A model generated the notes under the pieces. That model was not told the origin of the DNA and ran no database searches. It was given only the letters and a program-made list of their open reading frames with translations. Below are positions 43,070-53,936 of a stretch of DNA of 64,000 bases, one piece after another. Numbering within the stretch: position 1 is the first letter of the stretch; every line of letters starts with the position of its first letter. The DNA is from Allantophomopsis cytisporea (lineage: Eukaryota > Ascomycota > Leotiomycetes > Phacidiales > Phacidiaceae), in contig CP103020.1 in the NCBI GenBank assembly GCA_024752435.1, positions 310,001 to 374,000 of the forward strand, given 5' to 3'. The translations under genes and the position numbers were made by a program.

Positions 43070-45525
43070 ATGCATACTTCCTACAGCCTCACAAGAGGCT
43101 TGACCCTCATTTCTGCTACAGTCTTGACATTCTTTTTGCCGGTTGATGCTACCGCTTTGAACTCCACCTCAGCGTCCGGCACCCTAGGATTATTGTCGTC
43201 CGGAAATGGTATGTTCTTGTATGGTATTGATCAGAAATTTGCTAATGTCAGTCAGTCGCTCTTGATGCTAAATGGACTGCCGCCTACGAGAAAGCAAAAG
43301 CCTTCGTTTCTGGTCTCACCAACGAGGAAAAAGTCACCCTGATCACCGGCTCCGATGTCACTACCGCCAACTGGACAACTCTCGAGTTTAAGGACGGTTC
43401 CCAAGGAATTATCAGTTACTATGGTGCTTCTGGGTTTTCTGAGTCTTCAAGTTTGGTTCAGACGTGGGACAAGGCTTTGATATCTGCTCAAGCTGCTGCA
43501 ATCAGCACTGAGATGTACGGAAAAGGATTCCAAGTTGTTAATGGGCCTACTTCTCAGCCACTTGGAAGAACTCCCTGGAGCGGTCGATTGGTGGAAACAC
43601 TCGGACAAGATTCTTACTTGAACGGTATCGCTTTCGGTCTGAGTGTTGCCTCATATGTTGAGACCGGAGTCGTTGCTGGCGGCAAGCACTTCTTACTCAA
43701 CGAGCAAGAATCCAACCGCACCTCGGCATTCGGTGGAACGGCCTATTCGTCAAATGCTGATGACAAGACTCTCCATGAATCCTATCTTTTCCCCTTCTAC
43801 GACGCCATCAAAGCTGGTATGGGTGCTGTCATGTAAGATATATCTGGACCATTTCATCATCTCATTGCTAATTTGTTGCTTCAGGTGCGCGATGAACCGT
43901 GTCAATGGCACTGCCTCCTGCGAGAACGATGGTTTGTTGAACAAAATATTGAAAACAGAGCTTGGTTTCCCGGGGTTGGTATACCCAGATGAGGGTGGTC
44001 AAATCACAGCCTTTGGATCTGCCAACGGTGGAGAGGACTATGGCTCCTCTACCTACTGGTCGAATGCAACCATTCTTGCGGGAATTAGCAATGGTACTCT
44101 GTCTCAGGATCGTTTGGACGATATGACGATTAGAAATGTCATTGGCTACTACTATGCGGGTCTTGATAACGGAGAACAGCCTCCAATCGTACATAGCACC
44201 GACTATAATCGCGATGTACGTGGCAACCACAGCCAGCTCATTAGATCTCACGGTGCAGCTTCGTTGACATTGCTCAAAAATACAAACAATGCTCTGCCAT
44301 TGAAAGCACCACGATCTATCTCAATCTTTGGATCCAATGCTGGCCCAGCCCCGGGGGGACCAGGGTAAGTCCCCTTAAACTCGTATTCTTCTTCGAGTTC
44401 AACAAGCTGATGTGCATCAGGGTTGCTTTCGGTGTTGATGGCTCAGGTCCTACTTATCAAGGACATCTTGCTGGCGGAACTGGCAGTGGTAGTCCAACAT
44501 TCAGTTACCTATCGACCCCATACGATGCACTCCTACAGCGCGTCATCGAACATGGCAGCCAGTACAGGTGGATCATGAACGACACATATGACGGTTCTGG
44601 AGGTATTCAGCTAAATGTAGGCGGAGGCTATGGCTTTGCCACCGGCACTAATATCGCTATCACCTATGAGAAGTACGCTGGGGACAGTGACGTCTGCATT
44701 GTATTCATTAATGCTCTTGCTGGAGAGGGTGCTGATCGCACCGAACTCCGCAATGATGATCAGGACACTCTTGTCGAGACGATTGCATCCAACTGCAACA
44801 ACACCGTGGTGGTTGTCAACACTGTTGGTGCCAGGATCCTCGACGCCTGGATTGAGAATGAGAATGTTACTGCAGTAGTATATGGCAGTCTCCTTGGCCA
44901 GAACTCCGGTCTCAGTATTGTTGACGTTCTCTACGGAGACGTCAACCCATCAGGACGTCTCATACACACCATCGCCAAGGACGAGTCTGACTACCCTGTT
45001 GCTATATGCAAGACAGCCGACTGCAACTTTACCGAGGGTAACTACATCGACTACAAATACTTCGACAAGTACAACGTCACTCCTCGCTACGAATTCGGTT
45101 ACGGTCTCTCCTACACCACCTTCAACTACTCCGATATATCAGCCGTCCAAACCACCGCCATCAACTCTACATATGCAACTGGCACTCTTACGGTCGGTGG
45201 CCGTGAGGATCTCTGGATAAATGTTGCCAACGTCACCGCCACTGTCTCCAACACCGGCGACATCGATGGTCACGAAGTTGCTCAGCTCTACGTCTCATTC
45301 CCAGCCGCTGCAGATCAGCCCTTGCGCTCCCTTCGTGGCTTTGAGCGTGTCTTGGTTTCCACTGGCGGCAGCGCCACTGTCAACTTTCCGCTCCGAAGAA
45401 GAGATTTGAGTTACTGGGACGTTGTGGCTCAGGAATGGGCTGTTGCCGAGGGCACTTATACTTTCTATGTGGGGGCTAGTTCGCGCGATCTGAGATTGCA
45501 AACTACCTTGGATATCGTTATTTAA
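43070..45525 (+). CDS. Secreted GH3 beta-glycosidase
   Basis: Glycoside hydrolase family 3 enzyme, probably a beta-glucosidase, acting extracellularly on oligosaccharides. Exons: 43070-43208, 43256-43832, 43885-44364 and 44421-45525, giving 766 residues. The signal peptide covers about residues 1-28. Landmarks in order: GPTSQPLGRTPWSGRLVETLG; GGKHFLLNEQESNR; GFPGLVYPDEGGQ, in which the Asp takes the place of the nucleophile of the usual SDW motif; LLKNTNNALPL opening the second domain; GRLIHTIAKDESDYP; YEFGYGLSYTTF; and a C-terminal fibronectin III-like domain ending SSRDLRLQTTLDIVI. Many N-glycosylation sequons. The PDEGGQ variant marks a subgroup that differs from classical SDW enzymes. Introns are 47, 52 and 56 bp. 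A 60-bp tandem duplication lies just upstream. Confidence 0.93.
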
Positions 45526-46713
45526 ATCTAACACCAGCTATAGGGGTTACAAGCCCAAGGTCATAGAATCTAGGTGGTCTTCAAATTAGCAATTTTGGTG
45601 ATTTCTTCTCTTCATATTCATAGATTTAATTTTAGTGATCGTTTTAAAGCTCGAAAAATTTGGAGTACCCACAAACTTCAAGGCACATCTGCATCAATGA
45701 TAATTAAATCTTGCACGATGCCGATAACATAAGACAATAAGGGAAACTCTATGGAACTTCCACGCGATTTCCTGAAGGCGAGCTTACACGTTCCCATCAA
45801 CTTCTTAACCCAGTTTGAAACGTCATCCATGTTGAAAGTGTTTGGATCAAGCTTCTTGCTAGAAAGTAATAGCATCTCCGTCATTATCATGTTTTTCCGA
45901 AATGTCTGGGAAGATTGACAGGAAGAAAAGAACTGATGTCGGTGCAAGGGATCTGTGGAGTCATGGATCAAGATGGAGGATGAAAGAGAAATAAAGGAAG
46001 ATTGTATGCACAATATGCATGCGTATCATCCATCACCTCTGTGGCGAAAGCGTGAGATTCGGTACACGCATGACAAGGTTGGTGGTGACAGGTGAGGAAG
46101 AGTTCGCCTACTCTGTACTTTGCCTTTGCAGACGGGAGCTAAGGTAGACTAGCGTAGCGGAGGATTAAGGTGTGTGAGATCAGCAAACAGCCACAACAGC
46201 AGCCTTCCCTTGCCGTGTGAAACGAAGGTTGTGGCATATTCAGGCAACAAGGCAACCAGAATTTATCATTCGAAAGGGAGCTGCAATTCAGGCCATTTGG
46301 ATCTTGACAACAGCACAAATGAGTGAGTACCTGAGAGTGAGAGTGAGAGTAAGGGAATAAAGACTCACGGTGCTCGCTTAACCCCATTTCACTTATTGTA
46401 CTGCGCACCTCCGCATTACTTGCTGAGTGATTGAGTGATTGATTGATTGATTGATTGAGCTGAACTGGTGGCTGCCTCTGACTCTCTGACTCTCTGGCTC
46501 TCTGACTCTCCCCCCCCGAAATCACCAATTCCTCGCAAGCTTCTTATTTATATCCACCCAACACCCTCTCCTCCCTCGCTTCTTCTCTTTCTCTCTCACA
46601 ACTCCACATTCCGACTGTCAATCAACAATCATCGACACGACAGTCAACACGTGCATCTACACGTGTAATTTCATCACCAAACAACTCTACAAACCTCAAA
46701 TAACTCATCCAAT
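45526..46713. other. Intergenic region with microsatellites, histone H4 promoter
   Basis: Contains GAGAGT repeats (about 46333-46352), a GATT repeat (46424-46460) and CTCTGACT repeats (about 46473-46512). A minus frame at 45678-46013 may be chance. The CT-rich stretch with ACACGT elements near 46645-46665 is the likely H4 promoter and 5' leader. Confidence 0.45.
46424..46512. repeat. GATT and CTCTGACT microsatellites
   Basis: A tetranucleotide GATT run (46424-46460) is followed by a CTCTGACT/CTCTGGCT run. They lie about 200 bases before the histone H4 start codon. Confidence 0.85.
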
Positions 46714-47303
46714 ATGACTGGACGTAAGTACATCCCCTGTGTCATCTTCTTTTCTCGTGCAGTGTTGTCGTGGCGTCGTTGTCGCCTCATCGTCACTTTA
46801 TCGTGATGCTGGTGTTCTCTCAGTCGCGTCTCAATCTCAGCCAATCACAACCCTGCACGACATACATCATCCACATTATCAAACAACATCTGCATACACA
46901 TCAACTTCACTCATATCAACCCTACTCACCCATACTGACATGCATCACAGGTGGAAAGGGTGGAAAGGGTCTTGGAAAGGGAGGAGCCAAGCGTCACCGC
47001 AAGATTTTGCGTGACAACATCCAGGGTATCACCAAGCCAGCTATCAGACGTCTTGCGCGTCGTGGTGGTGTCAAGCGTATTTCAGCCAGTATGTTCCCTC
47101 ACCCAGTTACCCTTCCTCACCATCCTAACTCATGAATAGTGATCTACGAGGAGACCCGTGGTGTTCTCAAGACCTTCCTCGAGGGTGTCATCCGTGATGC
47201 CGTCACCTACACTGAGCACGCCAAGCGCAAGACCGTCACCTCCCTTGATGTCGTCTACGCCCTCAAGCGCCAAGGCCGTACCCTTTACGGTTTCGGCGGC
47301 TAA
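46714..47303 (+). CDS. Histone H4
   Basis: Core histone H4, 103 residues, one of the most conserved eukaryotic proteins, forming nucleosomes with H3. Exons: 46714-46723 (10 nt), 46951-47088 and 47140-47303. The product starts MTGRGKGGKGLGKGGAKRH, carries the RDNIQGITKPAIRRLARRGG core and ends LKRQGRTLYGFGG. The second residue is Thr where animals and plants have Ser, as usual in fungi. The first intron is long for this window (227 bp) and splits the R codon after MTG. No H3 gene is adjacent. Codons are C-ending, typical of high expression. Confidence 0.98.
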
Positions 47304-48070
47304 GTGCCCTTACCATCTCCATCATGGCCTCCTGGATCGATACCTACAGTCAACACGTCGCGGTCTGATTTGTTTCTGGAACTTTTGATAGTCTGCGGAC
47401 GGTCTAGCATGCTGTTTACGGCAGGGTTTCATATCTAATCACGCTCGACATATACTACCGATCTGGTCTCTTCTCGAATAGAAATGTTCGCGCTGCTTTT
47501 GATAGTCTACGGACGGTCTGTGATGCTGTTTACGGCAGAGCACGTGTCTACTTTCTCGCATGTTCCTCGCGCTTTGTAGAAGGGTGGCATTGGTGGAATG
47601 GTCTTTGCTTTACTTTGCCTGGTTTATGGAATGGAACTTTGCTGGCGTTTGGTGAAGCTACGGGGTGTAGCTGGGGGATGGCCCAAGTGGAACTGGTGTA
47701 CCTTATGAGCAATGCTATTGGCGAAAAGCCTGAACAATCATATCTGTGCCATGATGATGGTGTTCCAATGTGAAGTAGCAACCTTTCAGCCACTCTATGC
47801 CGGCTACTATTCATCGAAAAGTGCACTCATTCCAAAAATGATAATACTCGTCAACGTTTTACAGCTCAATCCATACATATACCTTATTTACCACACTTAC
47901 TCATGACATCATTGTCGCAATATGGCATGGTACGACTTCGTAACCTCATCTGTCACTTCCATCCAACAACCTTCTCATCTAACAACTTTTCATATTAAAT
48001 CGATACTCCAGTCTCTAGTAGTCCCCATCAATAGTCCCCTCAAGCAACAAAACATTTCGCATTCCCCAAA
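47304..48070. other. Intergenic region, histone H4 to aldolase-like gene
   Basis: Apart from the 43-bp repeat, no gene is supported. The last 100 bases are CT-rich and immediately precede the ATG at 48071. Confidence 0.4.
47382..47538. repeat. 43-bp direct repeat downstream of histone H4
   Basis: Copies at 47382-47424 and 47496-47538, 114 bases apart, share CTTTTGATAGTCT, CGGACGGTCT and ATGCTGTTTACGGCAG with only a few substitutions. They start about 80 bases after the H4 stop codon, in the likely 3' UTR or its end. Confidence 0.85.
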
Positions 48071-49263
48071 ATGGCCACCCCATGTCCCCCATCCCTCTAC
48101 CGCACCCTAATCCACGCCTCCCACATCCTCCATAACCAACAAGTCCTCGACGCATACGGCCACATATCAGCCATCCACCCAACAAACCCCAACGTCTACA
48201 TAATGTCACGCAGCCTGGCGCCTGCCCTCGTAACCTCGCCCTCCGACCTAATCGCCTACTCAGTAGGCACCTCCGAGCCGCTGTGGGACGGCAACGGCAA
48301 GCTCTTCCACGCTGGAGAAGTCGCGCCGCTGGGTTTCCAAGAGAGGTTCATTCACGGGGAGGTGAGTTTGTGAATTCGGTAGGATTTTTCCTTCATCTGA
48401 GATCGTCCTGTGCGCGTGGCTTATGCCTGCTTGTGCCAGATCTATAGGCGCTTTCCGATGGTCAGCGCCGTTGTGCATAGCCATGCCGAGGATGTGCTGC
48501 CGTTTGCGGCGCGCGATGCGGCTCGTGGGAATGAGGCCGAGGTGGGGAGGTTGAGGGCTGTTTTTCATCTGGCTGGATTTTTGGGTAGGTTATTTCCATT
48601 CCTGAATTGCTTGTTGATTTTCTATCATTCTATGTTATTTTGTTTTCTTCTCTCCTATTCCAGCATCATGTGCCGCCTTGGCTATAGAAGGCTATCTCAT
48701 TCGCTCTTTGTGCTCAGCTCTGTATCAGGCTATGTTATTCTGCTTCACCAATTTCCTACTTCTAACCTCCATAACTAATTAGCCATTCCCCAGGCCACGG
48801 CGTCCCAACTTTCGATATTCGCACAGCCTATACCCTGACCGACCGCCAAGATCTGCTCGTCTCTGCTCCCCATCTCGGCGCTGCACTCGCAGCCTGCTTC
48901 GCAACACCAAGCCGATACGGCATCGATCATCTTGGGCACAAGGTGGTGCTGATGGCAGGGCACGGCTTCACTGCTGTCGGAGAGGGCGGGCTGGATGTGG
49001 AAGAGGGCATCAAGCAGGCGGTATTCCGCGCCGTGTATACGGCGACTAATGCGAGGGTGCAGACAAAGAGTTTGTTGATGGATGCGAGTTTGGGCGACAA
49101 AGATGGGGAGCACGGAGGTGGAAAACGAGGGGGCAGTGTAGAGAGGTGGAGCGATGAGATGGTTGTTGGTACAATGGCCATGTGCCGGCAGACACAGGGC
49201 AGACCTTGGGAGTTGTGGGTTAGAGAGGTGGAGGTTTGTCCACTTTATAGGAATGAGGCTTGA
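48071..49263 (+). CDS. Class II aldolase/adducin-type protein
   Basis: Cytosolic protein of the class II aldolase/adducin N-terminal family, which uses a metal ion bound by His residues to cleave or epimerise sugar phosphates or related hydroxy-acids. Exons: 48071-48361, 48440-48584 and 48794-49263, giving 301 residues; introns are 78 and 209 bp. Landmarks: AYGHISAIHP (start of the domain, N-terminal substrate loop), APLGFQERFIHGEIYRRFP across junction 1, VVHSHAEDVLPF with the HxH metal ligands, and GHKVVLMAGHGFTAVGEG with a further ligand His. The C-terminal 60 residues include a Gly/Lys-rich insertion (GDKDGEHGGGKRGG). The ATG context AAAATGGCC is good. Substrate unknown; fungal members often occur in secondary-metabolism or sugar-acid contexts. 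Confidence 0.87.
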
Positions 49264-50200
49264 GTGGCTATTTGGAATTGGCTAAGTTAGATAGGAGTGC
49301 GGGAGATGTTTGCGACAAGAAAGGAAGAAAGCTTGGTTTAAAGATCATTTCTCATTTTCGGTTGCCTTAACCATTATTTCGCGAACTTGAGCCGTATGTA
49401 ATATGTATTGGTATAGACGATATAGACAGGCTCAAAAGATTGCTTCTACGTGGGATGTATGTGTTAAATGCTGCTACGATACGTAGCACGTATATGGCCC
49501 ATAAAATTTAATATTCACCGTTTTTATGATGAGCCTCCTCAAACCGTGGAATACAGATCAAAATAATTGAATAACTTCGTAATAATAAGTTTTCCTCCCT
49601 ACCAGAGCATCAACATCACAAGCTGCCTTTATAAGGAGAACCATTCCTTAACTCATGATAGGCATGTACTTATGTAGATAGGTTGTACGAAGTTGGCTGT
49701 CGCAGAATTTTTATTTTTATTTTATTTTTATACTTTTTTACCCTACTAGGATCACGTCTAAGACAGTTCTCAAGGCCCGTTTTGTCAAGCAGCCAGATAA
49801 GGAGACGGTATGGGCTCGTATTCTATTTCATTAGCCACCTCCATGTTTGACATGACACGAGTGGCTGTGTTGTCAAGCAAAAGCCGTCCTCAATTCAGGT
49901 TTATCATGGTATTCCGGTCTCCTTCACCAAGTTCTGTCATAATTAATCATAACGAACTGCGCAGTGGTCATTGTCCATTAGGAAAATCATTCGTAATCAA
50001 TAAAAAAATGCAGAACTTGCCGCACGTTATCACGACCATTAGGACCGATATGCAAAATAAGAGGTTCATGAAGTGGTATTTTTTCGCAACACTAGCTGAA
50101 GACACCGCTAGATTATGACAAGGCAATTCAGCTTATCAAAGTAGAGAGCCTCATAGAAAGCAAAAACTCATCTCGCAATCAACAACAGAAAACTGGTAAT
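49264..50200. other. Intergenic region between convergent genes
   Basis: AT-rich, with a TTTTATTTTATTTTTA stretch near 49710. The plus frame at 49810-50118 has no motif and is not supported. The right end is the calmodulin 3' UTR. Confidence 0.4.
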
Positions 50201-51151
50201 CTACTTCTGCATCATGAGTTGGACGAACTCGTTGTCTAGGAGAAAATTAGTATTGGCATTTGCGTCAATCGACGAGGAACTTACAGTCAATTCGTCCATC
50301 ACCGTCCTGATCAGCCTCACGGATCATTTCATCAACCTCGTCGTCAGTCAACTTCTCACCAATGGAAGTCATGACGTGACGGAGCTCAGCAGCGGAGATG
50401 AAGCCGTTGTTGTCGCGATCGAACACCTTGAAGGCTTCTCTGATCTCCTCCTCGGAATCGGTATCCTTCATCTTTCTTGCCATCATGGTCAAGAATTCTA
50501 ATCACTTGTTAGATTGTATCCAGCTTTTCAATGTTCACTGATGCCATACCTGGGAAATCGATGGTGCCGTTGTTATCAGCATCAACCTCGTTGATCATGT
50601 CCTGAAGCTCAGACTCAGATGGGTTCTGACCAAGAGAACGCATGACAGTTCCCAACTCCTTGGTGGTGATTTGTCCTAAATTTCCTCATGTCAGATATTT
50701 GATTTATTGCTATGCCGTTGTAGTGTTCTGCGACTCTGGAGTTCTCGTTTTCGACACCTGTGCTTCAGCCCCAAAAAGGGGCAGGGGTCAACGGCCCGAC
50801 AGAAAAGGCGCAGGATTTTTACGAATCGGAGGATTGTGAATTGAAGGGATGTACTAACCATCGCCGTCCTTGTCCTATACAAAAAGCAATGTTAGTTATC
50901 GTTGAATGATGTTGGAGGCGGGGTTGAGCTTGTGAAGGCTATCGCAGACAACAAGGCTACAAAGTGGGAAGAGAGCAAAATTACTTACGAAAAGGGAGAA
51001 TGCTTCCTTGAACTCAGAGACCTGCTCCTCAGTGAGAGAGTCCGCCTATTTTGGTGCATCAGCTCATCATGTCTATTGATTTTCTTTACCGCGCCAACAG
51101 CTGTGAAACTCCTAGGCGGGGTTCTCAAATTCAGGGACTTTGACGAACCAT
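50201..51151 (-). CDS. Calmodulin
   Basis: Ca2+ sensor with four EF-hands, 149 residues, activating calcineurin, kinases and other targets. Six exons: 51151-51149 (the ATG alone), 51045-50989, 50874-50859 (16 nt), 50675-50550, 50497-50285 and 50235-50201; all junctions are in phase. The product begins MADSLTEEQVSEFKEAFSLF. The loops are DKDGDGQITTKE, DADNNGTIDFPE, DRDNNGFISAAE and DQDGDGRIDYNE, each with canonical acidic positions 1, 3, 5 and 12. It ends FVQLMMQK. The first intron directly follows the start codon (ATG|GTTCGT). Exon-intron phases match the usual fungal calmodulin arrangement as I recall it. Intact. Confidence 0.98.
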
Positions 51152-51531
51152 TATGAAGTGAGGTGTTAAGGGGATAGGTTTAAAGTTGAAAAGTTTGTGG
51201 TATAATATAGTATCTATTCGTGAGAATAGTTGATCGTTGTTTGTGTTCGTGAGAAGGGACGAGTAGAAGGATTGTGGTAGATCTCTGTGAGTTGGAGGAT
51301 GTGGGATGCAGCTTGATTGCGCATCTCCATGTTGTCAACCTAACAACGGCGGCCCGTTCATGACACCGTGTATGGCACTAACCCGAATTGGGAGGGGTAG
51401 CTTCAACGTCACTGAGCGACGACTAGAGATCCCTATCGAAAACACCATCCATCGAATAATAAAATCCCAAAATTCGTCAAGCTGCGCTGTGTGCTGGCTA
51501 TTCTGAAGTTTGTGTTTCTACAGCGTTCGCC
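51152..51531. promoter_or_regulatory. Divergent promoter region, calmodulin and syntaxin
   Basis: A 380-bp gap lies between the start codons of the two divergent genes. It holds the 5' leaders of both; no specific factor site was identified. Confidence 0.5.
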
Positions 51532-52711
51532 ATGTGGCGGGATCGCACAAACTTGTATGAAGTTCCGATTCCATTATCACATGTGTTATTGACAGCTGTT
51601 CAGGTATATATCATATCGACAATCGTATGCACATCATCCTGCAAAGAGGACACCATATGGAAGTTCGACTGGCAATGGCTACTCTGATAACTTTGGCGGT
51701 GGTGTCTCCGAAGAGCGTCGTGGACTTATGTCCGCTGGCGCGTTCGAGGATGATGGAGATATGGTAATCGAGATGGACTTATTACCTCCGAGATGGGCCG
51801 ACATCAGCGACGAAGTCACAGAATACCTCACCGATATCACGCGCAAGTCCCAGAAGCTGGAGAAACTTCACCAAAAGCATGTCCTACCTGGCTTCAACGA
51901 TGAGGAAATGAAGAAAAAGGAGGAGATTGAGATCGAGGATCTGACATCGGCTATCACCAAGGGGTTTCATGATTGCCAAAAGGCTATCCAGCGAATAGAG
52001 AAAATGGTTAAGGAGTCGAGGGAAACTGGCGGCATCAGTAAGGGGGAGGAGACAATGGCACGAAATATTCAAATCTCCCTTGCAGGACGAGTACAAGAGG
52101 TCAGCGCGAATTTTCGAAAGAAGCAGAGCACCTATCTCAAGAGTGAGTTGAGATTCCTTATCGATAGTACAATCACATGCTAATATATCTTAGAGCTCAA
52201 AGGTCTTGGAGGCATGTCATCGCCAATGGATCGATCGACGACACCACAGTTCAGCAACTATACTGACCCTTCTCTTATGGAATCCGACGCCGACAAATCA
52301 TATTCCCAATCAACTCTTCAAGCCACGAAGCAACGAATGGTAAACTCAAATGATAGCACGATCGCACAGCGAGAGAAGGAGATCAACGACATCGCCCAGG
52401 GCATCATCGAGCTGGCAGATATTTTCAAAGAATTACAGACTATGATTATCGACCAAGGCACGATGCTAGATCGAATCGATTACAACGTTGAGCGCATGGC
52501 TGTGGATGTCAAAGCAGCAGATAAGGAGTTGAAGGTGGCCACGACATATCAGAAGAAGACAACAAAACGATGGATCATATTGCTGTTGATAATTTTGGTG
52601 GTGGGAATGTTCATTCTGGTCCTGATTAAGCCAAAACACCATGGCTCGAGCGCCCCAGCGCCCGTGGAGCCCGCGCCAGCTGAGCCAGAACCTGTACCTC
52701 CTCCGCCGTGA
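51532..52711 (+). CDS. Tlg2-type Qa-SNARE (syntaxin 16 homologue)
   Basis: t-SNARE that drives fusion of endosome-derived vesicles with the trans-Golgi/endosome. Exons: 51532-51554, 51604-52142 and 52194-52711, giving 359 residues. The N-terminus MWRDRTNLYISYRQSYAHH is the family N-peptide (binds a Sec1/Munc18 protein such as Vps45). An Habc-type helical bundle follows (about 60-190). The SNARE motif IAQREKEINDIAQGIIELADIFKEL...QGTMLDRIDYNVERM contains the zero-layer Gln. A single membrane anchor (WIILLLIILVVGMFILVLI) is followed by a luminal tail of about 27 residues made largely of Pro, Ala and Glu. Intron lengths are 49 and 51 bp. Confidence 0.95.
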
Positions 52712-53936
52712 AGATAGACGATGCAAAAGAATTTTGAGGACGAGAAGTAAGCTCTGCGATGAGCAAGGAACCTCGGGCCCCTCTAATAATTGAACCTGGC
52801 TCTTCACGCTCCAATGCAGCGTAGAAGCGAGTAGTAGGCCGTCACCAATCACAGGTCGAAGTTCAGGTCATTAGGTCATCAGGGTCAGAAAAGCGACTGG
52901 GGAGGAAATAGGGGGTTTCGTAATAAGGCTCAGGCCTTGATGACCACCGAAGAGAGCTACCACTGAATTTTTGGCCACAGTGACGAGCATACGAATTGTA
53001 CTATAGCATTGTACTTTAGAGAATTACTCTGCCGCATTATGTACTTACCACACTATAATGTGACAAAATTCACACGTAATATTTATAGAAGTCGCAATTC
53101 TCCCTTTAACTTCAATGAGCCTTATATACAAGAACAGAAATGTCTCTGAAGTTGGGGTAGTTAATTGTAAAGACACTCTCATCTTTTACCATAAAACTAA
53201 CGAAATTCGTTCTACGTAAGCCATCCCTATTCCTTCTATTTTTACTCCACAAGCACGAAAATCAGTCTCAATAGGGGTCAAGCAACGTAACAAAAACGAG
53301 TAATCCTCAGCTCTGAACAGTAATGAAGACATGCCTCGCCCGTATATTGCGCAGACAACTAAGGCTGCTTAGTAAGTCCATATATGCTACTGTCCATTCT
53401 TTCCCAGCCTACCGCCTAATAGTCAGCATCGGTAAAAAAAAAAATCGGCTTCAGGCGGCGAATAGCCGTATCCTGCCTTGAAGAATACTAGACGTATTGG
53501 ATCTACTTAGGAAATTGAATCTAGATACTTGTTTGGGGTACATGGTAGACTGTAATACTCGCACTCAATACTACAATGGCAATAACCTAATGTACGACGC
53601 AGTTGCGAATGTCAGAAACTTACCAAGGTGATGGGTAAAGGCATCACAGGACTGCAGCTTTCACATGACACATCTCTAAGCACAGAAAATAGACCGAGCC
53701 ATCAATGAAGATTTATCACACCCACAGCAATACCACTAACCTCAAATCCTCTATCTCATACCATACACAAACGCACCCACAAACGCGGATCACACATACA
53801 AGCACGAAAAAAAAATCTGTACATAACTACCCTACACAAAACCCTCTTACACTCCTATTTATCCTATTCCAATACTCACACTTCACCTTCATGCTCTCAC
53901 ATCACCTCCAGCTCCCTCCCTTTCTCAATCACAAAC
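52712..53936. other. Intergenic region between convergent syntaxin and coronin genes
   Basis: No gene is supported. It holds a poly-A run at 53436-53444. The frame at 53705-53977 is Thr/Ser/His-rich from CA-rich sequence and overlaps the coronin end on the other strand. Confidence 0.4.

Noticed and set aside
8293..45525. One secondary-metabolite or CAZyme gene cluster
   Set aside because: No PKS, NRPS, terpene synthase or P450, and enzyme genes are separated by unrelated housekeeping genes; only the GH43 pair looks linked.
45678..46013. 111-codon minus frame ending near the GH3 3' side
   Set aside because: Its N-terminal half is Ser/His-rich noise and the tail (VSNWVKKLMGTCKLAFRK) is only weakly coding-like; no start context or partner exon.
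49810..50118. 102-codon plus frame downstream of calmodulin
   Set aside because: Sits in the calmodulin 3' flank; no motif and AT-rich.
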